Source of the DNA: Gemmatimonadota bacterium | Lineage (GTDB): Bacteria; Gemmatimonadota; Gemmatimonadetes; Gemmatimonadales; Gemmatimonadaceae | Assembly (NCBI GenBank): GCA_025358315.1 | Contig: JANYKA010000218.1 | Span: forward strand, 1 to 36,799 | Direction of reading: 5' to 3' | DNA: 36,799 nt | Shown: one piece after another, positions 9,769-18,450 of the stretch | How the letters are laid out: the number at the start of each line of letters is the position of its first letter | Numbering within the stretch: the stretch's first letter is position 1 | The notes under the pieces: generated by a model | The model's input: the letters and a program-made list of their open reading frames with translations, nothing else | The model's database searches: none | What the model was told of the DNA's origin: nothing | Made by a program: the position numbers and the translations under genes

Positions 9769-10238
9769 TACGCGGGACCGGGCGCGGGCTCGGCCGTGAT
9801 TCGATCGAGTACCAGACCGATCTTTCTCTCGAGTTCATCGGCGGTGGTACGATACAGGTCGAGTCCGCCCCCGAACGGGTCTTCGATCGCCCTTCCCTCT
9901 GATGAATGCTCAGCAAAGTCGCTCAGCAAATGTGCCTTGTCGCCACCGCCAAGGGCGTTTATACGCTCGAGATGATGTGGCCCCATCGCCAAAATCAACG
10001 TTGCTGCGGCGATGATGTCCGGTGTGAGTTGACGCGCCCGATGATCGCTGAGATCGAGCTTTCGTTCCAGTCCTACAAGCATTGCGCCATCCGACGCAGC
10101 CGCTCCGTCCCATGCGCTGGTCCCGGCGCTGACGGCCTCCACGCTACCGATTCTGCGGTCGTCAATCAGCTGGTCCGTAATTGCCACGGCCAGGGCGCTG
10201 CGACAAGTGTTACCGGTACAGACAAAAAGTAATTGCAC
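9768..10238 (-). CDS. Low-molecular-weight phosphatase, arginine-phosphatase-like
   Basis: Low-molecular-weight protein phosphatase, 156 residues. The P-loop VCTGNTCRSA gives nucleophile Cys7 and Arg13, and the general acid is Asp120 in the DPFGG loop. Thr11 in the P-loop matches the position reported to give Bacillus YwlE its phospho-arginine specificity, whereas most phosphotyrosine enzymes have Ile or Leu there. The tsaC neighbour also parallels Bacillus, where the Sua5/YrdC gene ywlC is near ywlE. The substrate therefore may be phosphoarginine, but this is inference. GTG at complement 10236-10238 comes 1 nt after the tsaC stop; the frame's upstream Met lies within tsaC and is rejected. 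Confidence 0.9.
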   Translation of the reverse strand: MQLLFVCTGNTCRSALAVAITDQLIDDRRIGSVEAVSAGTSAWDGAAASDGAMLVGLERKLDLSDHRARQLTPDIIAAATLILAMGPHHLERINALGGGDKAHLLSDFAEHSSEGRAIEDPFGGGLDLYRTTADELERKIGLVLDRITAEPAPGPA

Positions 10239-10239
10239 G

Positions 10240-10911
10240 CTATTGATCCCCAACGAGATCGGGAACAGCTTCGCGGAGCAGTTCCGACGGGATTGCTCCG
10301 GGCCGAATGACACGGGGGCGCCGCGCGGTACAGTCTACAACGGTCGAGGGTGCCGAAGGCTTGAGCGTCCCACCGTCGAGCACACGCAACTGTCCACTCG
10401 CCACGGCACTCGGCCACTGCGTCAGAATATCACCGGCGCGCATGGCCGGCGGGCTGCCCGGAAGATTGGCGCTGGTAGAGGTCAGCGGATCGCCAATCGC
10501 AGAAATCAGACGTTGCAGTCCCGGATGCGGAGTCCAACGCACCGCGATACCCCCCTCGGGCCCGCGGAGCCGCGCCGCCACTCGGCGCTCCCCGCCGCCA
10601 AGTACGAGCGTCAGCGGGCCCGGCCAGAAGCGCGCCGCGAGCATGGACGCAGCGCGCGAGAGCTGCAGGTCGAGCCGGTCGATCATTGTGGTATCGGAAA
10701 TGAGCAACAGGAACGGCTTGCCATCAGGGCGCTTTTTGAGAGCGACGAGTTTTGCCACGCTCGCCGAATCGATCAGGCCACCAAAGCCGTACACCGTTTC
10801 CGTGGGATAGGCCAGTACGCCGTTCCGCTCGAGATGCGCGAGCGTACCACGCAACGACGCTTCGACTTCGGGTGCGGACCAAAATGGGATAGCCGTTGGC
10901 TCGCGATTCAT
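10240..10911 (-). CDS. tsaC: Threonylcarbamoyl-AMP synthase TsaC/YrdC
   Basis: Makes threonylcarbamoyl-AMP from threonine, bicarbonate and ATP for the universal tRNA modification t6A37. The 223 residues cover the YrdC domain only and lack the extra C-terminal Sua5 domain. Visible motifs are AYPTETVYGFGG near 34-45, KKRPDGKPF (the conserved KRxxxKP-type nucleotide-binding stretch) and TSTSANLPG near 143-151. Its ATG overlaps the ispD stop by 4 nt. Confidence 0.95.
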   Translation of the reverse strand: MNREPTAIPFWSAPEVEASLRGTLAHLERNGVLAYPTETVYGFGGLIDSASVAKLVALKKRPDGKPFLLLISDTTMIDRLDLQLSRAASMLAARFWPGPLTLVLGGGERRVAARLRGPEGGIAVRWTPHPGLQRLISAIGDPLTSTSANLPGSPPAMRAGDILTQWPSAVASGQLRVLDGGTLKPSAPSTVVDCTARRPRVIRPGAIPSELLREAVPDLVGDQ

Positions 10912-11609
10912 TCCGCAAGCGGGAACAGCGCTTCGGCACGAACGAAATCTCCCTCCTCGGTAACTTTCATGGCGCGCTCGCTGCCACGGACGACAACCAC
11001 GGGAAGTCCGAGGCGCTCGAGCAGTGCGGCATCATCGGTCGCAGTCACATGGGCAGCGCTTGCATCCGCGTGGGCGCGAACGATCAGCTGCCGTGGAAAA
11101 CCTTGCGGCGTTTGCGCGCGCCAAAGGTTTGTCCGATCGACAGTGCGGACAATCCGGCCGTCAGCGTCGACTTCTTTGAGAGTGTCCGTCACGGGGAGCG
11201 CCGCAATTGCCCCATGGCCTTTTCTGGCTTCGGCGACAACCCGATCGATCATCTCTGGCGTCACGAGTGGACGCGCGGCGTCGTGGATCAGCACGATCTG
11301 GCACGCCGACGTGAGATCTTCGAGTCCGTTCTGCACCGATTCGCCTCGCGTTTTGCCGCCAACCGAGATGAGCATTCGCTCGATGTCGCACTGAAAGAGC
11401 CACGGAGGCGGATCGCCGGCATAGCGTTGCGGCACTACGCACACGACCATCGCAACATCCGGACGCGCCTGAAATGTCTGCAGGGAATGCAGGAGCATCG
11501 GCTTGCCGGCCACCCAACGCAACTGCTTGAGTTCGGCCCCGCTCTCGCCCGGCGCACGCGTACTGGAACCTGCCGCGACGATTATTACACCAACATCGCG
11601 CACGGTCAT
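10908..11609 (-). CDS. ispD: 2-C-methyl-D-erythritol 4-phosphate cytidylyltransferase
   Basis: MEP-pathway enzyme that attaches CMP to methylerythritol phosphate on the way to isoprenoids. The 233 residues include the N-terminal nucleotidyltransferase motif IIVAAGSSTR, followed by a slightly longer loop before ELKQL. HDAARPLVTPEMID is the conserved central motif, and TDDAALLERLG lies near the C-terminus. It overlaps radA (upstream) and tsaC (downstream) by 4 nt each. ispF, often a neighbour or fusion partner, is not here. Confidence 0.95.
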   Translation of the reverse strand: MTVRDVGVIIVAAGSSTRAPGESGAELKQLRWVAGKPMLLHSLQTFQARPDVAMVVCVVPQRYAGDPPPWLFQCDIERMLISVGGKTRGESVQNGLEDLTSACQIVLIHDAARPLVTPEMIDRVVAEARKGHGAIAALPVTDTLKEVDADGRIVRTVDRTNLWRAQTPQGFPRQLIVRAHADASAAHVTATDDAALLERLGLPVVVVRGSERAMKVTEEGDFVRAEALFPLAE

Positions 11610-13003
11610 CGAAACAGTCCACGAAAAAGTGTGGTGATATCGCGAACCCCTTCGACGCGGATCGCCCGCGGGGCGCGCTTCGGCACACTGCGTTCGCCCA
11701 CATATGCGACCTGCATTCCCATCTTTTCCGCTTCGGCAATGCGGCGCTCGATCTGGCTCACGGCACGGATCTCACCGCCAAGTCCGATCTCGCCAATAAA
11801 TACGGCATCTGCAGGGAGCGCTTTGTCGTACACGCTTGAGGCCAGTGCCGCCGCGACGGCGAGATCGCCGGCCGGTTCTTGCATCCGGACTCCACCGACC
11901 ACGTTGAGAAATACATCGAGCTGCGCGAACGAGAGTCCGGCACGTTTGTCGAGAACGGCGAGCAAGAGTGCCAAGCGGCGGCCATCGAAACCCGTCGCCA
12001 CACGCTGCGGCGTGCCGAAACCCGCCTTCACGGCGAGTGCCTGAACTTCGATAAGGATCGGACGTGAGCCTTCGAGCGTCGCGCTCACCGCGCTGCCGGA
12101 GGCGTGATGTTTTTCGCGGTCGCCGAGGAAAAGCGCCGACGGATTCTCCACCGGCAACAGTCCTTGCTCCGTCATCCGGAACACACCGATCTCGTCCACC
12201 GACCCAAAACGGTTCTTGGTGGCCCGTAGCACCCGATAGTCGAGCGATCCCTCACCTTCGAAGTAGAGTACTGTGTCGACGATGTGCTCGAGTGTTTTTG
12301 GGCCGGCGATGCCACCGTCTTTCGTGACGTGGCCAACGACGAACACCGCCGTACCGCTTTCTTTTGCATAGCGCATCAGCCGGGCCGCGCACTCACGCAC
12401 CTGGCCCACATTTCCCGGGGCGCCCTCAAGATCACCGGTGAACACGGTCTGGATCGAATCCACGATCATCACCGCTGGCGCGCGTTCGCTGCCAGTGGCG
12501 AGAATAGTTTCCAGCAGCGTCTCGCCGAGCAGTTCCACGTCGCCGGCGTGACCGCCCAGGCGATCGGCACGGAGCTTCACTTGCAGCGGTGACTCTTCGC
12601 CCGATACATAGAGCGTGCGCGATCCGCGAGCCTCGAGCTGCGCCGCGACCTGCAATAAAATTGTGGACTTCCCGATGCCGGGCTCGCCACCAACGAGCAC
12701 CATCGACCCCGGGACCACTCCACCGCCGAGCACAAAATCGAATTCATCGAGCCCGGTACTCAGGCGATGATCTTCGGCGCCTACGACGTCCCGAATATGA
12801 GGGGTGGCGGCCACCCGGCCACCACTTCCCATGGCCGCGATGCCGGCCCTACGCCGCGCCGCACCAGAGGACGCTGTCTTGGGCGCCGCGAGTTCCTCGA
12901 CCAGCGTATTCCACTCGCCGCAGACTTCGCACTTCCCTGCCCACTTGGGATAGTCGGCACCGCAGTTGGTGCAGCGGTACACAGACTTCAGCCGCGCGCT
13001 CAT
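11606..13003 (-). CDS. radA: DNA repair protein RadA/Sms
   Basis: RecA-like ATPase acting on branched recombination intermediates. The 465-residue protein has an N-terminal C4 zinc finger (Cys11, 14, 25, 28), a Walker A motif GEPGIGKS at 106-113, Walker B VMIVDS near 178-183, and the RadA-specific KNRFG motif at 263-267. A C-terminal Lon-protease-like domain follows, including GAEI-type GEIGLGGEIR. ATG at complement 13001-13003 lies 10 nt after the dnaB stop, so it is probably co-transcribed with dnaB. Confidence 0.97.
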   Translation of the reverse strand: MSARLKSVYRCTNCGADYPKWAGKCEVCGEWNTLVEELAAPKTASSGAARRRAGIAAMGSGGRVAATPHIRDVVGAEDHRLSTGLDEFDFVLGGGVVPGSMVLVGGEPGIGKSTILLQVAAQLEARGSRTLYVSGEESPLQVKLRADRLGGHAGDVELLGETLLETILATGSERAPAVMIVDSIQTVFTGDLEGAPGNVGQVRECAARLMRYAKESGTAVFVVGHVTKDGGIAGPKTLEHIVDTVLYFEGEGSLDYRVLRATKNRFGSVDEIGVFRMTEQGLLPVENPSALFLGDREKHHASGSAVSATLEGSRPILIEVQALAVKAGFGTPQRVATGFDGRRLALLLAVLDKRAGLSFAQLDVFLNVVGGVRMQEPAGDLAVAAALASSVYDKALPADAVFIGEIGLGGEIRAVSQIERRIAEAEKMGMQVAYVGERSVPKRAPRAIRVEGVRDITTLFRGLFR

Positions 13004-13013
13004 CGCTTTTTCC

Positions 13014-14444
13014 TCAACCCGGTGTGCGGGCGGTCCAGTTCTGGAAACGAGTGAACTGTTTGGCGAAGTTGAGTTTCACGAGCCCCGTCGGACCATTGCG
13101 CTGCTTGCCGATGATCACTTCGGCAAGCCCTTCGATCGGTGTGCCATCGGACTGCGTGACGGCTTTGCCGTTGTCATCGACTGGCCGGTCGTACATCTCC
13201 GGGCGATAAATGAACATCACAACATCAGCGTCCTGCTCAATCGCCCCCGACTCACGCAAGTCGGAGAGCTGCGGCCGTTTGTTGTCGCCCGTGCGCTGTT
13301 CGGGCGCTCGCGAGAGCTGCGACAGGGCCAATACCGGCACACCGAGTTCTTTCGCCAGAATCTTCAACGAGCGCGAAATCTGTGAGATTTCCTGCTGGCG
13401 GTTCTCGACTCCCGGCGGGCCGGCAATAAGCTGCAGGTAATCGACAATCACCATTTTGATATCCGCGGTCGACTTCAACCGACGCGCCCGCGAGCGAATC
13501 TCGAGCAACGTGAGCCCGGGCGTATCGTCAATCCAGATGGGTGCCTGTCCAAGCAATGCGGCGGCCTTCGCCAGGTTGGAATGATCCTGACTGGTGAGTT
13601 TGCCCGAGCGTAGGCGCTGGGCATCGATGAATCCTTCGGAGGCGAGCATACGCATCACAAGAGACTCTTTACTCATTTCCAGCGAAAAGATCGCCGTCGC
13701 AATATTGCTCTCGACAGCGGCGTATTGCGCGATGTTCAGTACGAACGCCGTTTTGCCCATCGACGGTCGAGCCGCGATGATGACGAGATCGGCCGGCTGA
13801 AAGCCAAGCGTGATTTTGTCGAGATCGGTGAATCCGCTCGGAATACCGGTAAGGGGCCCGCCTTCGCGCAGTGATTCAATGCGCTCCATCGCCGGCCAGA
13901 GCAGTTCTTTGATACGCGTGAACCCATCGGATCCGCGCTGCTGACTGACCTGAAAAATCCGGTGTTCGGCGAGATCAATCAGCTCCGCCGCATCGCTCGG
14001 CGATTCATGCGCCTCGGTCACCAGACCCTGCGCAACTTCAATGAGCCGTCGGCGAAGCGCTTTTTCCTTGACGATTTTTAGATGGTACTCGACGTTTGCC
14101 GCCGTGGGCACGACATAGAGCAGAATGCCGATATAGTCTTTGCCGCCTGCCGCGGCCAACGAACTCGTGCGATCGAGTTCTTCGGCAAGAGTCAGAGGAT
14201 CGACAACGGCACCACCTTGATGCAAGGCAAGCATCGCCCGGAAAATTTTGCGGTGGCCTTCGCGATAGAACATCGTCTCGTCGACGAGTTCCACGGCGCG
14301 CACGATAGCGTCGCCATCGAGCAGCATTGCTCCGAGCACGGCTTGCTCCGCGTCCTCCGAATAGGGAGGGCGACGGTCACGAAACGGATCACGCGCCGCT
14401 GTTGCTGCTGGCGCTATCGAATACTCTACGGGCAAGCTGGACAT
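13014..14444 (-). CDS. dnaB: Replicative DNA helicase DnaB
   Basis: Hexameric replicative helicase, 476 residues. The N-terminal DnaB domain spans about 27-130 (PPYSEDAEQAVLGAMLLD). The RecA-like domain carries Walker A ARPSMGKT at 225-232 and Walker B VIVDYLQLI. The C-terminal segment LSDLRESGAIEQDAD is highly characteristic. There is no sign of an intein, a common invader of this gene. The ATG at complement 14442-14444 means a 56-nt overlap with the upstream uracil-DNA glycosylase gene; a GGGAAG sequence just before it supports the start. Confidence 0.97.
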   Translation of the reverse strand: MSSLPVEYSIAPAATAARDPFRDRRPPYSEDAEQAVLGAMLLDGDAIVRAVELVDETMFYREGHRKIFRAMLALHQGGAVVDPLTLAEELDRTSSLAAAGGKDYIGILLYVVPTAANVEYHLKIVKEKALRRRLIEVAQGLVTEAHESPSDAAELIDLAEHRIFQVSQQRGSDGFTRIKELLWPAMERIESLREGGPLTGIPSGFTDLDKITLGFQPADLVIIAARPSMGKTAFVLNIAQYAAVESNIATAIFSLEMSKESLVMRMLASEGFIDAQRLRSGKLTSQDHSNLAKAAALLGQAPIWIDDTPGLTLLEIRSRARRLKSTADIKMVIVDYLQLIAGPPGVENRQQEISQISRSLKILAKELGVPVLALSQLSRAPEQRTGDNKRPQLSDLRESGAIEQDADVVMFIYRPEMYDRPVDDNGKAVTQSDGTPIEGLAEVIIGKQRNGPTGLVKLNFAKQFTRFQNWTARTPG

Positions 14445-15354
14445 CTTCCCAAGTGGGGCGCTTCCACGACGGATTGCGGAGAAGCGCTGCGGGGTGATAG
14501 GTGACGATCAGTGGCACCCCGTAGAACCGGTGTACCTGTCCGCGTAATTTACCGATCGGCGTCGTTGTCTGCAGGAGAGTCTGGCTCGCAAAGGTCCCGA
14601 GGGCAAGAATCACCTTCGGCCTGAGCAGTTCGAGCTGTCGAAGCAGGAACGGGCTACACGCCTTAATCTCGTCGGGAGCCGGATTACGGTTCCCGGGTGG
14701 CCGATGCTTCAAAACATTACAAATAAAGACATCTTCACGCTTGAAATTGATTGCGCCAAGGATCTTTTCGAGGAGTTGACCGGACTGACCCACGAAGGGG
14801 CGCCCCGACCCATCCTCCTTCTCTCCCGGCGCTTCCCCCACGATGACAAATCCCGCGTTCGGGTTTCCTTCTCCCGGAACCGGGTGGGTAGCGCTTTCAT
14901 ACAGGGAGCAGGCCTTGCATCCGGCGATGGCTTTGGCCACCGCTTCGATAGTGGTCAAATCGGCTCGCCCGCTGGTCGCACCGCCACCGATGCTCAGCCC
15001 CGGTTTGGCATCCGCGTGCGCCGCCTGAGCTTCACCCGTGGATTCGGCCGACGGCATTTCATACCGGCCGATTTTTTCGACGACTGGCGCCGATGGCGCG
15101 TCGGCGCCCACTGACCGGAGCGCGGCACGCCAGTCCCCAGACTCACCGGCTTTCTCTGCAGCAGCTCGGGCAGCGCTGGCGGGTCCGGCGGGGCGTTCTG
15201 CCTGTTCCGCAGGAGCCTGTGGATCCGGTAGCGCTCCCTGCATCCCTATTGCGCGAAGCGCGTCCTCGACGCTCATCCCATCAAGGATGAATTCACTCTC
15301 GCCGAGTTCCCGCCGCTGTTCGAAATACTGCCGTAGCCGATCCCTAGCGTCCAC
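14389..15354 (-). CDS. Uracil-DNA glycosylase, family 4
   Basis: Fe-S-containing uracil-DNA glycosylase removing uracil from DNA. The catalytic core is about residues 135-315, with GEAPGEKEDGSGRPFVG (173-189) and TYHPAALLRNP (285-295). An N-terminal extension of about 130 residues, rich in Ala/Glu/Pro and probably disordered, precedes it. Cluster ligands would be Cys146, Cys149 and Cys233; the usual fourth position in the KCRPP motif is His217 here (KHRPP), with an extra Cys212 five residues before. The GTG start (complement 15352-15354) overlaps the coaBC stop by 11 nt, and the 3' end overlaps dnaB. Confidence 0.93.
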   Translation of the reverse strand: MDARDRLRQYFEQRRELGESEFILDGMSVEDALRAIGMQGALPDPQAPAEQAERPAGPASAARAAAEKAGESGDWRAALRSVGADAPSAPVVEKIGRYEMPSAESTGEAQAAHADAKPGLSIGGGATSGRADLTTIEAVAKAIAGCKACSLYESATHPVPGEGNPNAGFVIVGEAPGEKEDGSGRPFVGQSGQLLEKILGAINFKREDVFICNVLKHRPPGNRNPAPDEIKACSPFLLRQLELLRPKVILALGTFASQTLLQTTTPIGKLRGQVHRFYGVPLIVTYHPAALLRNPSWKRPTWEDVQLARRVFDSASSNSGA

Positions 15355-16552
15355 CGAGCAACGCCTCGACGCGGTCGAGGATCGCGTCGGCGACCTCGGC
15401 TTTACTCATCAACGGCAGCGCCACGGGTTCGGCATTGGGCGCCATGATCGTCACTCGATTGGTGTCACCGCCGAAACCGGCGCCGGGTTCACGCGCGTCA
15501 TTCACCACAATCAGATCCAATTCCTTTGCGCGAAGTTTTTCCGCTGCATGGGCCATCACATCATCGGTCTCAAGCGCAAAGCCGACAATCACCGAGCCTG
15601 GACGACGGGCATCGCGCGTACTTTTCAGGATGTCCGGTGTTTCCTCTATCGCCAACGCTTCGGGTCGGGTGGTCTTTTTAATTTTTGCAACCGCGACCGT
15701 CGCCGGTTTAAAATCGGCGGGAGCGGCGGCCATGACCAACACGTCGGCCGTGGAGAGTTCTGAGCGCACGGCGTTCGCCATATCGCTGGTGCTTTCGACG
15801 TCGAGTGCACGCATGCCAAGCGGTGGCGTGATCGATAGAGGGCCGGCAATGAGCGTCACCTCGGCCCCGCGTCGCCAAGCCGCGGCGGCGATCGCCACAC
15901 CCATTTTCCCGCTGCTGTAATTCGAAAGAAAGCGCACCGGATCGAGCGATTCACGCGTCGGTCCGGCAGTGACGACGACGCGCTTGCCGTTTAGCGCACC
16001 CTTCGGCTCGAGCATTCGGCCGACCTGCGCGAAAATCGTGTCCGGTTCGGGCATGCGTCCGGCCCCGGCCCCTTCTTGCGGCGACGCCAGCGGCCCTGTG
16101 TCAGGATCGAGTACGGTGTATCCGATCGAACGCAGATGCGCGACGTTCGCGATGGTTTGTTGATGCGCCCACATCATATCGTTCATGGCGGGCACGAGGA
16201 GCACTGGCGCCTTGGTCGCCAACAAACACGCTGCGAGCAGATCATCGCTGCGGCCACCGGCAGCACGGGCGAGGAAGTCCGCCGTTGCCGGCGCGACGAC
16301 AACAAGCTCGGCGGCTTGTGCCAAACGAATGTGGTCGAGCGCCGAACCCTCGGCGACCAACTCAGTATGGACCGGTCGCCCGGTCAGCGCTTCGAATGTC
16401 ACCGCGCCAATGAACTCACGGGCGGACTTCGTCATCACCGTATCGACCTCGGCGCCCGCCTGCGAGAGCAGGCGAGCCAGCCAGGCCGTCTTATAACTCG
16501 CGATTCCCCCGGTCACGCCGAGGAGAATTCGCCGCCCGTGGAATGGGCGCAC
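15344..16552 (-). CDS. coaBC: Bifunctional phosphopantothenoylcysteine decarboxylase/synthetase
   Basis: Two-step coenzyme A enzyme of 402 residues. The N-terminal flavin-dependent decarboxylase (CoaC, about 1-185) has GVTGGIASYK at 12-21, active-site His74 (ALDHIRL) and PAMNDMMW at 121-128. The C-terminal synthetase (CoaB) begins at about 190, with VTAGPTRESLDPVRFLSN and AAPADFKP. In the decarboxylase substrate loop the usual ACGxxGxGRM reads ASPQEGAGAGRM, with Ser157 where E. coli has the redox-active Cys158. GTG at complement 16550-16552 is the start; rpoZ is 33 nt upstream. Confidence 0.95.
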   Translation of the reverse strand: MRPFHGRRILLGVTGGIASYKTAWLARLLSQAGAEVDTVMTKSAREFIGAVTFEALTGRPVHTELVAEGSALDHIRLAQAAELVVVAPATADFLARAAGGRSDDLLAACLLATKAPVLLVPAMNDMMWAHQQTIANVAHLRSIGYTVLDPDTGPLASPQEGAGAGRMPEPDTIFAQVGRMLEPKGALNGKRVVVTAGPTRESLDPVRFLSNYSSGKMGVAIAAAAWRRGAEVTLIAGPLSITPPLGMRALDVESTSDMANAVRSELSTADVLVMAAAPADFKPATVAVAKIKKTTRPEALAIEETPDILKSTRDARRPGSVIVGFALETDDVMAHAAEKLRAKELDLIVVNDAREPGAGFGGDTNRVTIMAPNAEPVALPLMSKAEVADAILDRVEALLGGR

Positions 16553-16585
16553 CGTTGCGCTTCCGCAGTGCCTGCTACGTGCCGC

Positions 16586-16798
16586 TTATTCCGCGGACCG
16601 GCGCCGCGGAACCACGCGATACTCGATGTCGCCGCCCGACAAATCTTCGAGCGAACGGGTCGTCAGCTTCTTCTCGCCGCTCTTCGCGCGGTCGCGCGGA
16701 AAATCATTGAGCACACGCGAGTACTTCGCGGCGACCAAAATCGCGAGGTACTTATTCGTGGCATGCACGGTAACTTCGTTCGGTGTAAAAACTCGCAT
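16586..16798 (-). CDS. rpoZ: RNA polymerase omega subunit
   Basis: Small RNA polymerase subunit that assists beta-prime folding. It has 70 residues and includes the family pattern NKYLAILVAAKYSRVLN near 15-31 (the helix that holds the polymerase). ATG at complement 16796-16798 has AGGA 8 nt upstream. The order yicC-gmk-rpoZ-coaBC is conserved in many bacteria and supports the call despite the short length. Confidence 0.9.
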   Translation of the reverse strand: MRVFTPNEVTVHATNKYLAILVAAKYSRVLNDFPRDRAKSGEKKLTTRSLEDLSGGDIEYRVVPRRRSAE

Positions 16799-16836
16799 GG
16801 GTCTGTCCTGAAAAAAGATAAAAAGAACTGTGTGTG

Positions 16837-17484
16837 CTATGCGCGCGCGGAAAGTTCGGAAATTTCGCGTTCCAACCGGGCCACGAGCCCGGAAAGTTGC
16901 TGATCTAATAAATGCACCCGACTGCGTTTGACTTCTTCGGCGTCGATCACCGCCGACACGCGGTGCACCGTTCGTTCCAGATCATCGTTCACCACGACAT
17001 AATGATAACCATCAACTTCCTGCAGTTCGGCGTGTGCACTCTTTAACCGTTCGAGCAGTGCCGCCGCATTCTCGGTATTGCGCGCTTTCAGCCTCTCAAC
17101 CAGCACCTCCACTGACGGTGGTAACAGAAAGACCAATACCGCCGACGGATATGCTGTTGCGACCTGCGCTGCACCCTGTACGTCGATGTCCATCATGACA
17201 TGTTTGCCATTGTCGAGCACCTGCTTCATTGCCGACTTGAGCGTCCCGTACATCTTGCCATGCACCACCGCCCATTCGGCCAACTCACCACGATCCCGGC
17301 GGGCCATGAACTCGGCATCGCTCAAAAAGTGGTAATCCACGTCGTTCACTTCGCCGGCCCGTGGTGCGCGAGTCGTACACGACACGGAGTAGCCGAGATC
17401 ATTCCGCCGCTGCATTAGCCGGTGCGTCACGGTCGTCTTGCCGCCGCCCGAAGGCGCCGAGAGCACCACAGGAAAGTGGGTCAC
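16837..17484 (-). CDS. gmk: Guanylate kinase
   Basis: Phosphorylates GMP to GDP. The 215 residues contain the P-loop SAPSGGGKTT at 9-18, the GMP-binding SCTTRAPRAGEVNDVDYHFL segment, and MMDIDVQGAAQ. GTG (complement 17482-17484) overlaps the yicC stop by 4 nt, so translation is coupled. rpoZ follows after 38 nt. Confidence 0.97.
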   Translation of the reverse strand: MTHFPVVLSAPSGGGKTTVTHRLMQRRNDLGYSVSCTTRAPRAGEVNDVDYHFLSDAEFMARRDRGELAEWAVVHGKMYGTLKSAMKQVLDNGKHVMMDIDVQGAAQVATAYPSAVLVFLLPPSVEVLVERLKARNTENAAALLERLKSAHAELQEVDGYHYVVVNDDLERTVHRVSAVIDAEEVKRSRVHLLDQQLSGLVARLEREISELSARA

Positions 17485-18368
17485 TCGAGATTCTCCACCT
17501 GCTCACGGATCCGTTCCAGCTCTTCTTTTATCAAAACGACATCACGCTGAATCGTCGAATCATTCGCCTTGCTGCCGGTCGTGTTGGCCTCGCGGAGCAT
17601 TTCCTGCAACAGGAACCCGAGCCGCTTACCGACCGCTTCGTCGTCCTTATTCGTCAGGGCTTCACAGAACGCGCCGATGTGGGCAGCAAAGCGATCCAGT
17701 TCTTCTCCAACGTCGAGCCGGTCGGCCAGAATGGCGATTTCCTGAGCGAGACGTTGCTCGTCCACGGCGATCCCGTCGGCGAGCACTTTCACGTTTTCCC
17801 GTAACCGATCACGCTGCGCAACGACCCGTTCCGGCGATCGAAGTGCGATGCGTTTCAATGCCTGTTCAACCACGTCAATCCGTTCGCGCAACACGTCGGC
17901 CAGTCGGGCGCCCTCGGCTTCGCGCATCCGTAGCAGCTCAGCTGCTGCCGCTTCGACCACGGCCACCAGCTCCTCAACGGAGCCTTCTACATCGTCCTCG
18001 GCAATGCCGGCCGAGCGAATCACATTCGGCATCCGGAGCACCGTCGGCACGTCGATTTCACCGCCCAAGCCGTGGCGGTCGCGCAACGCGAGCAACGCCT
18101 TCGACACTTCGGCGAACGTCAATTCGTCGACCCCAAGCACCGACTCGGCTGCGGCGATCCGTTCGATTCGCGCCGTAACGGTGACGTGCCCGCGGACGAT
18201 CCGTTTCCGGAGCGCCTCGCGAACATCGCCTTCCCATTTAGTCAGGGCAGACGGGAGCTTGAGACTTGGGTTAAAAAAGCGATGGTTTACGGTGCGCAGT
18301 TCGACACTAACGCGGGTGGACCCCACTGTGCCGTCTGCCGCGCCAAAACCGGTCATACTTTTGAGCAT
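17481..18368 (-). CDS. YicC family endoribonuclease-type protein
   Basis: YicC-family protein, 295 residues. Members have been described as endoribonucleases in E. coli; the role here is inferred. The N-terminal signature MLKSMTGFGAADG, the ELRTVNHRFFNPSLKLP motif and the C-terminal segment QEMLREANTTGSKANDSTI with KEELERIREQVENLE are diagnostic. The central part is helical and probably coiled coil. ATG at complement 18366-18368 is the first gene of the yicC-gmk-rpoZ-coaBC run. A weak TTTACA-17 nt-TAACTT promoter-like pair (18381-18409, minus strand) and an inverted repeat at 18373-18392 lie just upstream. Confidence 0.93.
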   Translation of the reverse strand: MLKSMTGFGAADGTVGSTRVSVELRTVNHRFFNPSLKLPSALTKWEGDVREALRKRIVRGHVTVTARIERIAAAESVLGVDELTFAEVSKALLALRDRHGLGGEIDVPTVLRMPNVIRSAGIAEDDVEGSVEELVAVVEAAAAELLRMREAEGARLADVLRERIDVVEQALKRIALRSPERVVAQRDRLRENVKVLADGIAVDEQRLAQEIAILADRLDVGEELDRFAAHIGAFCEALTNKDDEAVGKRLGFLLQEMLREANTTGSKANDSTIQRDVVLIKEELERIREQVENLE

Positions 18369-18450
18369 AGTCAGCCTAATAAGTTATTGGCTTTCAACGA
18401 CTTTGTAAAGGCGACCCGGGGTGCCGGGAGAGGGGGACAAAACCGCTTAA

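Noticed and set aside
13014-14444. Possible intein in dnaB
   Set aside because: The protein has normal length (476) and uninterrupted Walker and C-terminal motifs.
18373-18392. Inverted repeat AGCCTAATAA/TTATTGGCT as a terminator
   Set aside because: On the minus strand, where both neighbours are transcribed, no T-run follows, and the site is upstream of yicC; an operator or chance is as likely.
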